From Apostichopus japonicus (Eukaryota; Echinodermata; Holothuroidea; Aspidochirotida; Stichopodidae): a stretch of 64,000 bases of DNA. The DNA lies in contig NC_092573.1 in the NCBI RefSeq assembly GCF_037975245.1, forward strand, positions 8,524,501-8,588,500, given 5' to 3'. Each line of letters begins with the position of its first letter. Positions within the stretch are counted from its first letter, which is position 1. Below, one piece after another: positions 1 through 13,507 of the stretch. A model generated the notes under the pieces. The model had not been told where the DNA came from. It made no database searches and saw only the letters and a program-made list of their open reading frames with translations. Position numbers and translations under genes: made by a program.

Positions 1-3000
1 AAATACAAAGCTAAAATTCCATGAATTGACTTTAATAGCTTGCCATAAATGATAGTTTATTTTACTACAAATTCACCTCATTATTCACCCTCCAATGCTA
101 CAAAGTCTTGCGAGATGTATATGAGAATCAAAACCTGAACCGATTCAAATACATCCTCCAGACATCCATTTCTACCGAATGTAATAATCATTTTCAACAG
201 TTTTATCGGTTAAAAAAATTAGCGCATATCTTTCACATGACATTTTAGCGCTCCGTCAACTCGAGAGCCGTGTTGACCGCGTGCGTCCTCTTAAAAAGCA
301 GATGAAGTCAATTACAGGCATCTCTCTCTCTTAGAGCAAACAGTATCCACGGAAAATAATCCGACAATCTGATCGAAATTATGCCGCAGATTCTAACTCG
401 GGATGGAGAAAATCTCTCTCCCCGAGCAGCATCTGGTAGCCTTGGAGACTGACGATCGCGGAGATTAGATCTGCGTCATCGACTAAATGAAAGCCACCGC
501 AATCAATAGATTAGAGATAACTTTTTACTTCAAATCAATGAAGGAAAAAAAAGAGAGTAGTTTGGTTTTGGCACAAACATGCAAGGATACCTTAGGGATG
601 AGCCGCTGCTGCTTGACTGCTGGAATGATGAACCTCGCTCGCTCGCTCGTCGTAAGACAAGGTCGCAAATCAAAATGGGAAAAAATAAGCAACTGGCCGA
701 TCCAACAGAATATTGTCGGGATAATGTATCAGTCAGACTTTGGACTCTACTGTAGAGTGTAATGGTTTAAACGAGGAACTCACAGACCGCTGTGCAAAAA
801 CTGAAGGATTCTTTACAGATGATGATCAAGATATCTTAGGTTAATTGTTCAGTGAGCCATGTTGATCTCTTGTTTAACTCAAACCGAAGGAAATAACAAT
901 GACATTTTCAAATGTTGGGGGGGGGGGGCAGCACAATAGGGACAAAGTTGTGTGTTGCTTGGTTTAGTATTATTTTATTTCTCCATATATCAGGTAATTA
1001 CTGTAGATTGTGCCGCATGAATAATTTTTCACTTTAGTGAGATCCACCGAATCAGGGAGGGGGGACTAAAATTTGTTGGTTGTCCAGACAACTGAAAATA
1101 TATTTTAGGAATTTTATCGAGGGACTATAGTTACCGTGGCTTACATGATTTCTTCTAAAGATTAGAAGAACTAAATTTGTGAGTTATTCTTGTTCTAGTA
1201 ATTATTCTAGCCTCTTTCCTCTATGTGATGACCAAAAATCTGTCAGAAATTCATACCCCATATATATATTGTCCTTGCTATTTTCCACTATTTGCAATGG
1301 TCCCTGCTTTTAAACTTTGAACATTTCTTTACCAAAGCTCTGACTTCAGAACATACAACTTTGAAGGAACTAACATTGTGGTTATCATTTTCTTGAATAA
1401 GACAAACTGTGTGAAAATGCTGCACAGGCCAAACTCATTCACTAGTACCTTACCAGCAAACCAAACTTGTTTGTCTGAATTGTCTCGTATGCCTCTTCGT
1501 TGGGGTTGTCGAATTCTGTATTGGCGAGCGACTGATATTAAATGCTGCAGGCCGAGTGACGTCAATCCATTGATGGTGATATTATCGCAAGGACAAACAG
1601 TCTTAGTAAACCTATCCCATAGGAGAAAACTACTAGCCAATATCTTTTTTTTTGCTGCTACGAAATAGTCGCTGAGTTAACCAAATTAAAGGTTTTGTTC
1701 TTGATCAATATTGAAAGCGAGCAGAGATCTCATTTGGGTTTCACACCCCAATTCAGGAAAGGAGAATTTATTTCCTTTGGTGACAGATGTGTACCATTTA
1801 ATTTACAGAGCTGAGAAATGTCCTCAGGGTGTGGAAAAAGATAGACCCTTTGTCACCGACACAGAATAATTCTACTTTAATGGCTTAATTCTCCCAGTTA
1901 CCCATTTTCATACTATATTAATGACTATAGAATAGGACAGATTGTATCTTACATAGGTATGAAGACATTCAATACATTGTTGAAGTGTTATAGTGTTAAA
2001 AGTGTTAATATGTTAGAATGTTAAGTAACTTTCAGCATTAAATGTTCAAGTGTTAAAAAGGTGGAAGTGCAAAAAGTGTTGAAGATATTCATGAGTGTGT
2101 GCCAACGTATGAGACTGCTACAAGTGTTGGAAGAGTGCTAACTGGGTTACAGTCGTAGAAGAATTTTGACATCGTAAGAAGAGAGCTATATGAGTGTTAA
2201 ATATTATAGCATGACTATTAAAAAGTGTTGGCAGTGTTAAAAGAGTGTTGGCAGTGTTTAAAGAGTATCAGCAATGTTAAAGGAGGGTTGGCAGTGTTAA
2301 AACAGTGGTGGCAGTGTTAAAAGTGTTGGCAGTGTTAAAGGAGTGTTGGCAGTGTTAAAAGAGTGTCAGCAGTGTGTGTTGACAGTGTTAAAAGAGTTTC
2401 AGCAATGTTAATTCATGCCTATGGGCAATGTTAAATTGTGTTGGCAGTGTTAAAAGTGTTGGCAGTGTTAAAGGGGTGTTGGCAGTGTTAAAAGAGTGTC
2501 AGCAGTGTGTGTAGACAGTGTTAAAAGAGTTTCAGCAATGTTAAATCTTGACTATGGGCATTGGAGTGTTGGCAGAGTTTATAGTGGTGGCAGTGTTAAA
2601 GAGTGTTGGCAATGTTAAAAGAGTATTAGCAGTGTTAAAGGAGTGTTGGCAGTGTTAAAAGAGTATCGGCAATGTTAAATCTGGAGTATCGACAGTGTTA
2701 AAGACTGTTTGCAGTGCTAAAGGAGTGTTGGCAGTGCTACAAGAGTGTTAGCAGTACTGTATGAGAAGATTTTTCAAAGTCAGAAATTGTTTGTAGTGTT
2801 GGAAATCTGACTGCTAATGCACATAGTGTTAAATTGCTAATTTATTTATATCAGAGATACTTATTCAACTTTGTATCCAGTTAAAAAGAATGGCATCTTG
2901 TTGCTGATCATGATGAAAAATACAGTTAAAACTTGATGCATGACAAAAATATTGCCTAATTTTGTGTGATAACAGTGTTGAAAATGCCCTAAAGGTCAAT

Positions 3001-3755
3001 TTAAGAGAAATTTGTAAAACTATTCTTGCATTCTTCTTCTCTTAATATTGTTTTTTATTAAACATAGTTCACTCCCTGCATGTTCCACTGAATAACATGG
3101 CTTCTTTTCCCTTCAAGTGCTACAAGATCAGAGATGTTTGCCCTTCCATACACATGCATTATTTACGTTAATTGTTCAATACAGCATAATCTTAGACGGT
3201 TCTTGCCACACTTCCAGGAAACCTTTCTGCATGAATATGGTTTTGCTAGATCAGATGTTTGGAAGGACGAAACCTTAAAAGAAACCTTTAAAAGTCAATA
3301 ACATTTCCGAAGCTACAGCTTGGATGTTCTTTCTAGTCCCCCTTAAATGATTCCCATATATGTACAAGAAGAGTAAGGTGGGGGGGGGTGGGGCGGGTTA
3401 CATGTAACAAGCTCAGTGAGGTAAGATGGTCTAAAAGAAGTAGTTATCAGTAAGTCTCACCATTCCAGATAGTTTTAGCATATATTGGGGCAATGTAGAT
3501 GGCCATTGAATCATCCAAACTGCAGCCGTAGGATTTCTAAATTTCCGATAGGATATGACGATAATCCTAATAATCCCAAATCTCAATATCTGACAATGCC
3601 AAATGAGAAGTGATTGATGAAAAAAGTTTGGAATTATTTTATTATAGTAAGCAAATTACTGCAGAGCTAAGACAGCATTCATAAAATGAGCAATATTTTC
3701 TCATGAATAAAAAAAAAAACCTTTTGGCATAATTTTTGTCTGCGTTTCAGCTTAC
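1..3755 (-). other. PDE8 intron 7 (incomplete)
   Basis: No exon was recognised. The next PDE8 exon (EWQG...IQQ-type) was looked for on the minus strand and not seen. Apart from the minisatellite at 1984-2760 and G runs near 918 and 3379, nothing can be assigned. The first 500 bases are somewhat richer in GC than the rest. Confidence 0.6.
1984..2760. repeat. Minisatellite of about 20 bp (GTGTTGGCAGTGTTAAA type)
   Basis: The core GTGTTGGCAGTGTTAAAAG recurs many times at roughly 16-22 bp spacing between about 2220 and 2760. More degenerate GTGTTAAA-containing copies run back to about 1984. Interspersed variants read GTGTCAGCAGTG and TTTCAGCAATG. A higher-order period is visible: the block with GTGTCAGCAGTGTGTG followed by TTTCAGCAATG occurs at about 2362-2410 and again at about 2497-2540. 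No coding function is seen. Confidence 0.9.
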
Positions 3756-3975
3756 CTTGCCTTTCTTGAGTTGGGAATAGATAGTTTCCATTAATTCTGG
3801 TTTATTTTTATCACTTCTCGGCGAGCTGCCAGAATCTTGGCTGAGTAAATCGTCAAAGTTGTATCCCGTGAGGTCTTCGTGGGCAGCGTTCACGTACTGA
3901 ATGTCATGATTCTCATTGGTGATTTCGATCGCTTCACGACTGTTATCGATAGCGCTGAAGAGACAGTTTGTTGTT
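3756..3975 (-). CDS. PDE8: PDE8 coding exon 7 (PAS domain)
   Basis: The exon has 220 nt: one base completes Arg242, then 73 codons (residues 243-315). [33 protein letters not shown] and [19 protein letters not shown] line up with the PDE8 PAS core (ALDHCHEAIEIT, IQYVNPAFERMMGY, DLLDTINTCIKKGK). In mammals this region takes part in PDE8 regulation. A glycine/serine-rich stretch ([15 protein letters not shown]) replaces the mammalian LPKSDKN linker, so a local loop differs. The acceptor is tttgcaacag|AAC and the donor is AAG|GTAAGC. The following exon (EWQG-type) is not visible before base 1. Confidence 0.96.
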
Positions 3976-6900
3976 CTGTTGCAAACAGAGAATTAAGAAT
4001 TAAGGATTCAATTATCCGTGGCAAACGAACTGATCGACTTTGAATTGTTGATTTTTTTTTTTGCTCTCCTGATGCTAAACGAATTAAAATTGCTGAAGAA
4101 GATAAATGCTATTCCAGGCAGATACATATTAAAGTTATCATACCATTTTCCTCAGGTTAAATAGAAATCCAATTTCTCTTTTAATTTAATTACGACAATT
4201 TTTGGAAACAAGAGACCTACTTTTGTGTCGACATATTTATGATATACCCAATTTTTTTCATTTCTTTTTCTTTAAAGAATAGAAAAGCAAAACTGATAGA
4301 AGAAATCAAACCAATTTTAGCAAAAGGGAGAGCGTATCCCACTGGCCTATATTTATGTCCAAATAGGACATGCAACATTCTTTATGGTCTTGTGAACTGG
4401 GCAAAAGCGAATTAGCAACATCGGCCAATATGAAGTCAATAATTCCTCACAAACAACAAATTTATATCAATGACAAAACATATACAGATTTTGCAGTCTC
4501 AATTAACAATTTTTCAATGCATTTAGAAAACTTGTAAAATTGGTAAACTGATATTAAGCCATGCATGGGCTGTTGTTTTTTATGAAGCTTAAAGAATTTT
4601 ATATCTTTTCAGTGTAGCTTTTGAGGATTTATGAAACAACGACAACTTCTGTTAATAAAATTAACAATTAGGTCGCGACTCCTCCCTCATTTAAATTTTA
4701 CAGTTTGAAGCGTTCCAGCCATTTAACTAAAAAAAAGGCAAAAATATCTTGATCTAAAATCCGACAACAGCGTATAAATATGAAATGTCTGCCTAAAATA
4801 TCATCCCTTTGAAGCAATTTTTTATTTTGTACTTTGGCTGGCAATTTTTCCAACCTACTTTAGTATTTACCCAACAATAGGATTAAACTTGATCACATGT
4901 CTGAGACAATTACCTGGACTATTCCATTAAATTAGAGTCCATGAGTAAGAATAAAATTGATCACATGTCTGAGACAATCACCTGGACTATTCCAATAAAT
5001 TATAGTCCATGAGTAAGAAAAAAATTGATCACATGTCTGAGACAATCACCTGGACTATTCCATTAAATTATAGTCCATGAGTAAGATTAAAATTGATCAC
5101 ATGTCTGAGACAATCAACTGGACTCTTCCATTAAATTATAGTCCATGAGTAAGTAATGAAAGAAAGTGATGATTCAATCCTCAACATTTTGTGGCACAGA
5201 TCACATTTCCATACTAGCATAGAAAAGTATAAAATCTGAGTATTGACCTAAAATAAGATTAAAGTATTACGGACGCCTAGTCAATTCGCCCCAAATTCAA
5301 TACATTTGTTGGGTGTGATAATCTCATTCAAAATCTGTTGACATTTTTCAAGAAGCTCTTTTCGTTTCCAAGGTATACACATTTGAGGTTTCGATTAATC
5401 TGGGAAACTCATTAAATATGTTTAAACTATGACATGGAGTGTTGTGCTCTTTCAAAATTTCTTATTTTAGCCGTTAATAAGTTAAACCCTAATTACAAGC
5501 TCGTATGTATCATTTGAATAAGGCAACGTTCCTCTCATCATGGAAGACAATATAATATTTCAAAAATAGCCTCAGGCCAAAAACCTGTGTTCAGTGTCCT
5601 TTGAAACAAAGGTTATGAAAACAAAGGGATAACATCATAGAAAATTAGGCAGTCAATCCCTTTACATCATCAATGTACATAATTTGCTAATGTTTTATTC
5701 TTGCAAAAAACTAGAAATTGAGATTTTCCGTACTAACATAGAAAACGCAGTTAAAAACTACATGCATGGAAATTTCAAATTTTGCAATTTTACTCCACTT
5801 TTTCAAATGACACTTAAATGACCTCTAATATAAAGATAGTTTAGTATAAAACAAATTGTAACAATATTCATCAAAATCAACTCAAACAGGTGCCTTATCG
5901 CATTTTTTGTGAGTGTGCATGTGTGTGTGTCTGGTCAACAAATTTAACAAACCCTTCTGGCAGGTCTCAAAACAAGATTAAGACAGTTTTACAAAAGATT
6001 ACCAACAACCAGCCCTCCCTCCCCCCTCCTCTTCACGTACCCCACCCATCTCGCACCCTGGAGGTCTGCCCCAGCCATTGGCAAATGTTTAGTAGACAAT
6101 ATCTTTGATGCAGAAATAATTATTTCAGGGAGGGGGTAGGGTGGGGGAGATTTAAAGTAACCAGTATTGGACCTTTTTAGTATTTTTGGGCAAACCTCAG
6201 TGACCATAATCAATGTGGTGCAGGGACATCTCGATACATTTATCTGCAAACTTCATCTTCATAATCCATTTTTATTGAGCTACATACATTACAGTATGTA
6301 CAGTATATCTAGGAATGTATAGCTCAGTTGATTGCACATAAATCAATGACATTTATGGGGAAGGAATGCGATAGCTGCCAACATATATCAGCGTACACAT
6401 ACTCTTGACGAGCTGGGGAAAAAAATTAACGATGACAATTATTATTTAGCGATGTGTGTGTGTGTGCAGAGGCAATCTGTACAGTAGAACATTCTATACA
6501 CGTTTGCCTGAACTGCATTGAAAGTTAATACAGAAGCATTTCATGTGCTGTTAGATCAATTATCTCCTGTTTCTGTTATTTCTTGCCCTCCCCCCCACCC
6601 ACGGGAGAGAACCAACTTAAGAGAAAACAGTTTGTAAAGAATTTGCCACACACAAGCATATACATTGCAATGTCAACATCATTGCGGACAAAGCTGGTTA
6701 TAATACTAATGGCAACCCTTGGTGATGATATATGGCTAATGACAACTTGCAACTTACAGAGGCTGAGCGTGTCTAAAGAGATTCATTCTTAACGATCCAT
6801 ACGTCAGTGACTTGCAATAATTAGCAGGGTACGAAGCATAATTGACCTGAACTATTAACGAGATAACTCAGAAGGTTCGTTAACGGACATAATATTGCAG

Positions 6901-9900
6901 ATTTTACAGAATTTTTGATCTCCCAAAGAGCTAATTTCACATCTAACCTTGAGTATAAGCTTGCTGGTATACTACAGTATTATTAATGATATCCCTTGTT
7001 GAAACCTCCTCGCCAATTAACTGATGTCTGACGTTGTGAGTATATAGTCCTGCTGCCATGTAGTAAGGGGGTATTTAGCAATTAAAAGGACAATTGGGTG
7101 GAAAAAAAAGTTTGTTCAAAGGTTTAAGCCGGGAACGAAAAGAACAAATATATATAACAGGAAAAAATTTAGAGTGTGACTCACCTCAATTTGAAGTTTG
7201 ACCTGACTTCTCCAAGTTCTAATTGATACAGCTCGTTAAGACAATTACCGGCGTTAGGATTTTCTGGGTATCTGCGATTAAAGCCTGCATTTAAGAGTGG
7301 TAGTATGGAAGGCTCCTCTTTGTCTGTGTTGTTACTGACAAAAATAAAAGATCAAAAGTATTCAGTGTTAATTAAGGCATTGTTTCAAGTATAATTAACG
7401 AAGAGAAAACAAATGTGAAAACATTTGATTTAACTGTAAAAATTGGTTCCAAAAACATAGGATTACCACATGTGTTAGCTTAAATGCATGGTGTTTACCT
7501 TTCATTACACATATTGCTTGCCAAAAGTTTGGTTTTGGGTTTTTTATTGCAGTGTGTGACATGTCTGTAATTTTAAATACTGAAGGAATGTCACAATTCT
7601 TAAAAAAAAATTAAATTGCTTAAAATGCATGTATTGTACTTTATATACTACCCTGAAAGTATACACCACTGAAATAAAATGTTACAGATAGAATGGAATT
7701 AATTAATTAATAATCATTAATTAACTTTCTATTCAGTGTCCAGTCCAGGAGGGTGCCATCTTAGTTTGCTTGCATTCTTATCTTAACTAATCCTTATAAT
7801 GCTACATTTGGAAAAAAATTACTTTTAAAAGAATAAACACATAGATGGAAACGTCCTGAGCATGTAATCAAATACTTTAAACCAAGGGCGTAGGAACCGG
7901 GGGGGCTGGGGGTGCCAGCCCCCCCAGTGAAAAACATGGGGGGGGCGGAAGTATCGTTCCGCCCCCCACTCCGCAAGTCAGAAAACCCCTTTTTCATTTC
8001 CAAATGCGAGAAAAATCTCATTTGAAGCACTAAATTGCATCTAAGGCCAGTTGAAAATGCAAAATTTTTTACAAAATGGAGTGGGTGTTGAAGTGTGCTA
8101 TATTGCACCAAATTGCATCTGAGGCCACCTGGAAATGCAAAAAAATTCCAAAGGGGAGGGGGACACCCCCTCCCCTTAGACCCCTCCCCCAGGTCGGCCA
8201 TCAGTCTTCAGCCCCCCCCCCCCCACTCAAAAGTACCTTCCTACGCCACTGCTTTAAACCCAACAGAGCAAGTAAACACACAAACTCTAGTAAATTTGCT
8301 TTACATAAACTAAGCTTCTTGGAGACTCAAGTGGTACTCTTTAGTGATCTGAAAAATCGTGCCTGTTAATGTAATGGTCACGGAATGATTTATATATATA
8401 TAGTCTGGTATCTCCCCGCAAACTGCTCTGCAAACTGGACAAATTGCTATATATGCAAATACAAAGATGTACCAAATTTTTTGTAAACACAGGAAACACA
8501 GAATTGTAATTAAGAGAAAAAAATACAGCGACATCAGAAATACTATGGCAAATTACAACACTATATTATACCCTGATCGATGGTTGATGATTAAAAACAT
8601 ATTTGTGACAAAAGACATCAACTGTAACTGAATACAGTACGTCACTATCGTACATCCAGTACTTGTCACAAAGACAGTTCTACTTCTTCTTGTAAACACA
8701 GTTACAGAGCCAGAGAGGAATACCTAGTGCTCTGCAGACCTTACATGCGTAAGAGTGTAGTTGTTATGAGGAGATAGGGAACTCAGGAATGATGCAAATA
8801 CTAAGTTCGCTATTTAAATATTCCTGAGGGGGCAGAAAGTCCAATTAATTTCAGCACTAATTCACTGATATCTTCTTCATCACTATAGGTGCATGGAATG
8901 TTTACTACATGTCTTCTTGATTACGTTCAGATGTACTTACTGTATCATACATTACATTGCAAATATGAACTTAGGTATCTGGCAACAGCAGAATGAATGA
9001 CATCACCATGGCAACTGCATGAGCAGGTTCCCTACACCAAAATTAGTACACAATACTGTACATCATTCACGTTGACTTTCTCAATTTTCATAATATGCAT
9101 GGCAATTAATAATGACAGTTTAAGTATTCATCACAAAAATGTCTACAAAAGTCATTTTTCTTTTCCATAATTGATTACCAAGTGCCCTGCCCCAGTTTGT
9201 TCATCACCGAGTTGATCAAAGTTAGATAACTTCTTCCCTGTTATTGAATATCAATAAACAACAAAGACACTGTGTACCATTATGCATCATTTCACATTTT
9301 GTAACCTTGTGTTAATATTTAAAACAAAAATAACGACCTATGTAGCTTGAAGTTAATTCCCTGAAACCACTCCTGATTCGTTGCACACTCGAATTTAATT
9401 AACTATTTCTTCCACCCTTCAGGGTTACAAAATATCTTCAAGATGCTAAACTACTAAAAATACACGAAGAGATAAACTGTATTACATTATTTAAAAAGTG
9501 AATATGAAATGAAATATTTGACCATACAAGCCGGCATACGGTGTCTCTCAGGTTGGCTCGAAGTTGTTTGTCGAACTCTCTGTGGATAACAATCTTTTTC
9601 TCCGGGGAATTACTCTTCCCTCACTTTGATTAGATATCAGAGAAGTCCTCTAAATGACACCCAGCACTTGACAGATTGCTGTCCTGAAAATGCCTCAGGA
9701 ATCATCAAAACCTGAAAAACACTCTCATGAATTTCATTACGGATAAGAGTTTGGATAAAAGAGCTGTTGGATTGCAACCCCGTGAACAGCCTCCGCTAAT
9801 ATCTTTGCTTTTGTCTCCGATTTCCACTGCCATTTTGCAACTGACAGCAGTTGCGACCAAATCAATAGATCCCTGGAGAGTCGGAGAGTTATTTATCTCG

Positions 9901-12900
9901 GGGTATTAAACATTACTTATTCCCACTGACTGTTTTTATTTTTCTGTTACGTTTGGTTTTGGGGGGCTATTTTTTTACATTTACATTTTCCACTTTTATT
10001 TACTATTATTATTATTTAATATCATTATTACTATGATTTTTTTTGGAGGGCATTCTCTGAGGAAAACAATGTAACATGAAAATTGACCCCCAACATTTTA
10101 GAAAGGTTCAAAATATCATATTGCAGGCGAGCCAAATAAAGAACTACTTTAGGTAGAAATGAGGAAGAAATGTTTAAAGTTCACTTTTTTCTCTTCGATG
10201 TTTCATAAAACAACTTAACATGAAGAAAGTGAATTGGAATTCAATTTATGTTTGGCAAATGTTTCTCAGAAATGATCATCGACCTGAAATAGTTGAGAAG
10301 GTCATTATTCAATTTAGTTATATACAAGCACTATATAGGCACAGGTGCAATTCTTACTTAAATGCAGTGAAGACTCGCGCACAAAGAAACGTCTGATGCT
10401 GGTAATCTGACCTAGTTTCGAATGAGGTGTAACAGAAGTGTTAGACACCACCATCGATCCCAGAAAATACACACACACAGCTTGCTACAGTCGGTAATTA
10501 GTCACTAGAGTACAGTCGATACATGCAGCTATGGTCAATACCCAAAACACAGTGTACATAGCAGCGCTGGACATCTCAGGTCCAGCTAAAGATAACAAGG
10601 TATCACGTTTTACTGTACTGTCTGCATTTTGTAGCAACAAGAAGAAAACTTCACTTGCAAGCAACAGAAAGTTAACTTGTTCCAGAGGGTGACACGTGGT
10701 TTGGGGCGAGTCTTCAATGCCTTTAAGCCAAGGAGAGGGTCTGGATATACTGAAGATAGTATTTATTTCAAACCGAGATACGTGTCTGAAATCTGAAACG
10801 TTTTACTTTTGACGAATGAAAGAAAAAACATATACTACGTAAGAATACTTGGTGGAAAGTATGTATTGGAATGCAATTCTTACATTGTGTATTATTTTGT
10901 TGTTGTTGAAATTCGATAATTCATATGTCAGTTTTGTAGGTGTGATGTCATAATTACACACACACCGACAGTCAAATGTTATTGCTTTTTTTTAAAATTA
11001 TTTCACTTTATTTGTTTTGTCTATTGGATAGGGTTCTAACTTTTAGCTTTAGGGGATGTGAAGTTACTGCAATTATAAAACCTCAATGACTGTCATGTAT
11101 TCATATGTTGTTTACACGTGCATCCATTATTTGAAGAAAATTGGATGAGGATTTTAAAGAAAAACACAACTCCAAACACTTAGTCTGAATGAGTGTGTAT
11201 CTATAACATCACACCTGTTTGCTTCAAGTTCACTTTTAGTAAAAATCATTTCAACTTCAACAAGTTTAATTGTTTTGTCAAAAATTAAATTGTTATCCCT
11301 GGACTATCCTTGTAATAGTCAGTAGATATTCGAACTATTACAACTTGACCAATTTTTTTTTATCCTTTATAAGTACAAGATATTAAAAAATGAAATTTAT
11401 ATTGTGCTGTTGTTACTTTCATTAAGTAGTACACTAATTTACAAGACAATATGATGCATTAATTGTGTCAAAACGAGCCTCTCCTACTTTTGGCATGGCC
11501 CCGTAGATATCAAATTACATGCAGATCAGCAATATGCTCATATTAAAAACTGACTGATCTCTTATTTAAGATTATCAATTCATATTATGCAAATAATTTT
11601 CGACAAGGAATTCAATTGATTAAATTAATGTACAGTAGTGTTATTGTGGACAAAAATTAAAAGCAAGTAAATGTAAAGTTTTCATTTTTCTCTTTTTGGA
11701 TGGGAATGTTCCCCTTTTCTGTTTAGGTTTTATAGAAGACTTCCTTTCACACCTGATTTATATACATTGTTACATGTAATGTTTGTTAGGTTTTATAGAA
11801 GACTTCCTTTCACATCTGATTTATCCACATTGTTATATGTTAGGTTTGTTAGATTTTTTTAGACTTCCTTTCACACCTGATTCATCTACATTGTTATATG
11901 TTATGTTTGTTAGGTTTTATAGAAGACTTCCTTTCACACCTGATTTATACACATTGTTATATGTTATGTTTGTTAGGTTTTATAGACTTCCTTTCACACC
12001 TGATTCATCCACATTGTTATATGTTATGTTTGTTAGGTTTTATAGAAGACTTCCTTTCACACCTGATTTATACACATTGTCATATATTATGTTTGTTTAG
12101 GTTTTATAGAAGACTTTTTTTCACACTTGATTTATACACATTATTATAATAATAAGTAATATTTATATAGCGCATCATCAGCAAAGCGCTTTACAAATGT
12201 AAAACCTAAATACAAATAATAACAAAAACCTAAATATATAGAACCAATAAGGCACAAAATGTAAAAGTCTAAAGCAACAATATAAAAAACACCCGTTCTA
12301 AACCATAATAATTACAGCCCTAAATGAATATAGTTCAAAAGAAATTCAGAAACATGTAAATAGTAAAATAGTTTTAAACAAAGAATACACATATAAGATT
12401 AAACATAGAATATATTTTATGTTTATTGTATTTCTACCAGGCAGTTGAGCAAACTACAAATATAAACTTGAATTGATTTGCCAGGTCTGCTAAATATCAT
12501 GAATACGGTGGGAAAGTGGTTGACAAGTCCCCAATGAGCCACCGTATAATTTCACCCATCATTCATATTCTCGCTCTTTCCAGTGTGAACAATGGTTTTG
12601 AAAATGTCATTTATTTTAAATTTCATTACACCATCAGAAATATGCAGGAAATCAAAAAAGATTGGCTTGTCGGCCGGGGCGACTAGAATATGCAACATGC
12701 TTTGATTGGTTCTGATTAAAAAATACTCTTCACTGCCCCGGGGAAGAAAATCATTCTCCACATTTTTTATCAGTGCATGATCCAGACCTTGCATATAAAC
12801 TACAAAATGGAATTTTGAGAAACTTTGGAAAAAGAAAAATCTTGCAATTTGATTCAAGGTAAATGAGTCTCGAATCACGACATTTAAATGCAGAACCTTG

Positions 12901-13467
12901 TAATGTATATGTCCAGAAGCGAGGCTGCGAGCCTCGTGTCACTCATTTTTGGCTTCTAAACTATGATATCATCAACACCACTTCATTTTCAATTTTCTCA
13001 ATTAATTTATAATCCAGGGGGGGTGGAAAAAACTCTTTTTTTCCTTCTTGTCTTACTGTCTTTTTTATTTTACTGATTTATATTTTATTTTTATATCTTT
13101 AGTATTTGTACTTCCCTTCATCTTTTACTAGAAAGTATTTGTAAAGTTTCTTAATAAAATTCAAAAACATATCAACTAAATGTTTTGATCATTGATGGAA
13201 AAAAAAAAACTGTGTATAAACAACAAAGAGAAGACACTATTGCAAGGAAAGGGAAGTTGATATAATATCATACATTTTCCCCCTCGTTTGCCCTTTTTCT
13301 TTGTAAATAAAAAAAGACATTAAATTAGGAGGAAAAAATAGATGTAAATTCAATCCACAGACAATAGCCAAGGCTAACTGAAAGGAAAGATGAGCAGGTA
13401 GAAAATTATGATTTGGTCATATTTACCTTTGACGGTAAACTTGTTAGGCTCACCAATCAAAGCTAAA

Positions 13468-13507
<40 letters not shown>

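Noticed and set aside
1-3700. The next PDE8 exon (EWQG...GQGG region)
   Set aside because: No matching minus-strand translation with splice sites was found; it probably lies left of the window.
4879-5153. CRISPR-like spaced repeats
   Set aside because: The units are contiguous tandem copies without unique spacers, in an animal intron.
11783-12149. Two overlapping plus-strand frames with a repeated [17 protein letters not shown] motif
   Set aside because: They are translations of the 63-bp minisatellite, and the period near 21 codons keeps them open. No splice signals or homology.
12552-12942. Minus-strand frame of 108 codons
   Set aside because: No recognisable domain, no flanking splice pattern and no codon signature; likely chance or old transposon remnant.
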